Assembly: GCA_015229165.1 (NCBI GenBank)
Contig: JADGCD010000034.1
Coordinates: 1-14,920 of the forward strand
Direction: 5' to 3'
Source: Nitrospinota bacterium
GTDB lineage: Bacteria; Nitrospinota_A; UBA7883; JADGGD01
Length of the DNA: 14,920 nucleotides
Shown here: piece by piece, positions 13,705 through 14,920 of the stretch
Layout of the letters: each line of letters starts with the position of its first letter
Position numbering within the stretch: position 1 is the first letter of the stretch
Position numbers and translations under genes: made by a program
The notes under the pieces: generated by a model
Databases searched by the model: none
What the model saw: the letters and a program-made list of their open reading frames with translations, nothing else
What the model was told of the DNA's origin: nothing

Positions 13705-14920
13705 TGGAAACCGCGTTCCCCTCCCCCACCCGTACCCGTCGCCGTCTGGTCGTCGTGGTGACGGCGCTACTCCTGACCGGGTTCGTGGCCACCAGTTTCG
13801 GCAGCTACTACGCCTCGCTGGCCTCGCTGCAGGAGAAGGTCACCGGGGCGGAGCTGCCGCTGACCAGCGACAACATCTACTCGGCGGCGCAGAAGAGCCT
13901 GCTGCAACCGGCGCTCATCTCGTCGCTGATGGCCAACGACAGCTTCGTCGTCGACTGGGTCCACGGGGGGGAGAAGGACCCGGCGCAAATCGTCCGGTAT
14001 CTGGCCAAGACCCGCGACCGGTTCGGCACAATGACCGCCTTTTTCGTCTCCGACACGACCGGGCTGTACTACCACGCCGGGGGCGTCCTCAAGACGATCT
14101 CCCCCGACGATCCCCGGGACCGCTGGTTCTACCGGGTGCGGGCCATGGCGGCCCCCTACGAGACCAACGTCGACCCGGACGCGGCCCACAACGACGTGAT
14201 GACCGCCTTCATCAACTACCGGATGGTCGACGACAAGGGGACGTTCCTGGGCGCCATCGGCGTGGGGATGTCGATCAAGTCGCTGAGCGAGGAGATTCGC
14301 CGCTACCAGGGGCTCTTCAACCGGGACATCTATTTTTTCGCCCCCGACGGAAAGCTGACGCTGGCCGGGGCCGACGCCTCGACCGTCGCGACCGTCGACG
14401 ACCTGCCCGGCTGGGACCGGCGCCACGGCGAGGTCCTCACGAAGGACCACAGCGCCTTCACCTACGAGCACGGGGGGGCCACCCATTACCTCAACAGCCG
14501 CTTCATCCCGGAGCTGGGATGGTACCTGGTGATCCACGGGGTGGACGACCAGGAGCGGGCGCCGATCCGCCGGGCGCTGTTGCTGAACCTGCTGGTGGCG
14601 GCGGCCATCGCCGGGGTGGTCATCGCCCTGACGCTGGCCACGGTGAATCGCTATCAGGCCCGGGTGGAGGAGCTGGCCAGCATCGATCCGCTGACCGGCG
14701 CGTTCAACCGCCTTTCCTTCGACCTGCTGCTGGAGCAGGCCTGCAAGGAGGCCCACCGGACGGGGGAGCCGTTCACGGTGGCCCTCTTCGACCTGGACCA
14801 TTTCAAAAAGATCAACGACACCCACGGCCATCTGGCGGGTGATGCGACACTGGTGGCGGCGGTGAAGGCCATCAAGGGGCAGTTGCGGGAGGCGGATGTC
14901 CTCTGCCGCTGGGGGGGGGA
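13704..14920 (+). CDS. Membrane diguanylate cyclase with dCache-type sensor, 3' end outside window
   Basis: The frame starts at ATG 13704 (GGAG 5 bases upstream) and is open for 405 codons to the window edge. A basic N-terminus precedes transmembrane helix 1 (about 15-37). An extracytoplasmic sensor follows (about 38-288) with the dCache-type segment SPDDPRDRWFYRV (133-145) and YETNVDP. Helix 2 is at about 291-314, then a GGDEF domain from 326: DPLTGAFNR (328-336) and the metal-binding FDLDHFKKINDTHGH (362-376). The window ends within RWGG(D/E), the first residues of the catalytic GG[DE]EF loop, so activity cannot be judged. The protein should make c-di-GMP from two GTP in response to a periplasmic ligand. 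The one-base overlap with the YciO-family gene implies co-translation. A further output domain may follow. Confidence 0.92.
   Translation, partial: METAFPSPTRTRRRLVVVVTALLLTGFVATSFGSYYASLASLQEKVTGAELPLTSDNIYSAAQKSLLQPALISSLMANDSFVVDWVHGGEKDPAQIVRYLAKTRDRFGTMTAFFVSDTTGLYYHAGGVLKTISPDDPRDRWFYRVRAMAAPYETNVDPDAAHNDVMTAFINYRMVDDKGTFLGAIGVGMSIKSLSEEIRRYQGLFNRDIYFFAPDGKLTLAGADASTVATVDDLPGWDRRHGEVLTKDHSAFTYEHGGATHYLNSRFIPELGWYLVIHGVDDQERAPIRRALLLNLLVAAAIAGVVIALTLATVNRYQARVEELASIDPLTGAFNRLSFDLLLEQACKEAHRTGEPFTVALFDLDHFKKINDTHGHLAGDATLVAAVKAIKGQLREADVLCRWGG

Overview
The window is a bacterial ribosomal-protein super-operon on the minus strand. It runs from rplV at the right to rplQ at the left (about 12960 down to 750) and joins the back half of the S10 operon, the whole spc operon, secY-adk-map and the alpha operon. 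Both ends hold unrelated genes that run off the window. DNA is GC-rich and genes are tightly packed, with many 1-4 base overlaps. No rRNA or tRNA gene is present. Gene order, a zinc-type adenylate kinase, zinc-binding S14, S4 and L36, and a dCache-GGDEF membrane protein suggest a Gram-negative bacterium. A deltaproteobacterial or neighbouring lineage is my guess from general resemblance only.

Layout, left to right: a partial zinc-ribbon/TPR protein (minus, 1-664); a strong intrinsic terminator (745-776); the alpha-type block rplQ, rpoA, rpsD, rpsK, rpsM, rpmJ (797-3914) with its own promoter at 3987-4015; map, adk, secY; the spc block rplO, rpsE, rplR, rplF, rpsH, rpsZ, rplE, rplX, rplN; then rpsQ, rpmC, rplP, rpsC, rplV. 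Diverging on the plus strand are a YciO/YrdC-family gene and an overlapping membrane diguanylate cyclase, cut off just as its GGDEF signature begins.

The cluster departs from the usual order in three ways. The S10 operon is severed upstream of rplV, so rpsJ, rplC, rplD, rplW, rplB and rpsS are not here. There is no rpmD (L30) between rpsE and rplO. There is no infA between map and rpmJ.

The most interesting signal is regulatory. The new first gene, rplV, has a near-consensus promoter and a leader of about 110 nt. One leader segment can pair 13/14 with the 5' end of the leader, or 12/12 with the rplV start-codon region. The two pairings are mutually exclusive, which looks like a translational switch. 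The rplV and rpmJ promoters also share an A-tract next to the -35, a 17-bp spacer and the identical octamer CTTTTTCC exactly four bases after the -10, suggesting common control of the two ribosomal transcription units.

Together the main cluster supplies ribosomal proteins, the RNA polymerase alpha subunit, the SecY channel, N-terminal methionine removal and adenylate balance. The right-hand pair joins a probable nucleotide/tRNA-modification-family enzyme to c-di-GMP signalling.
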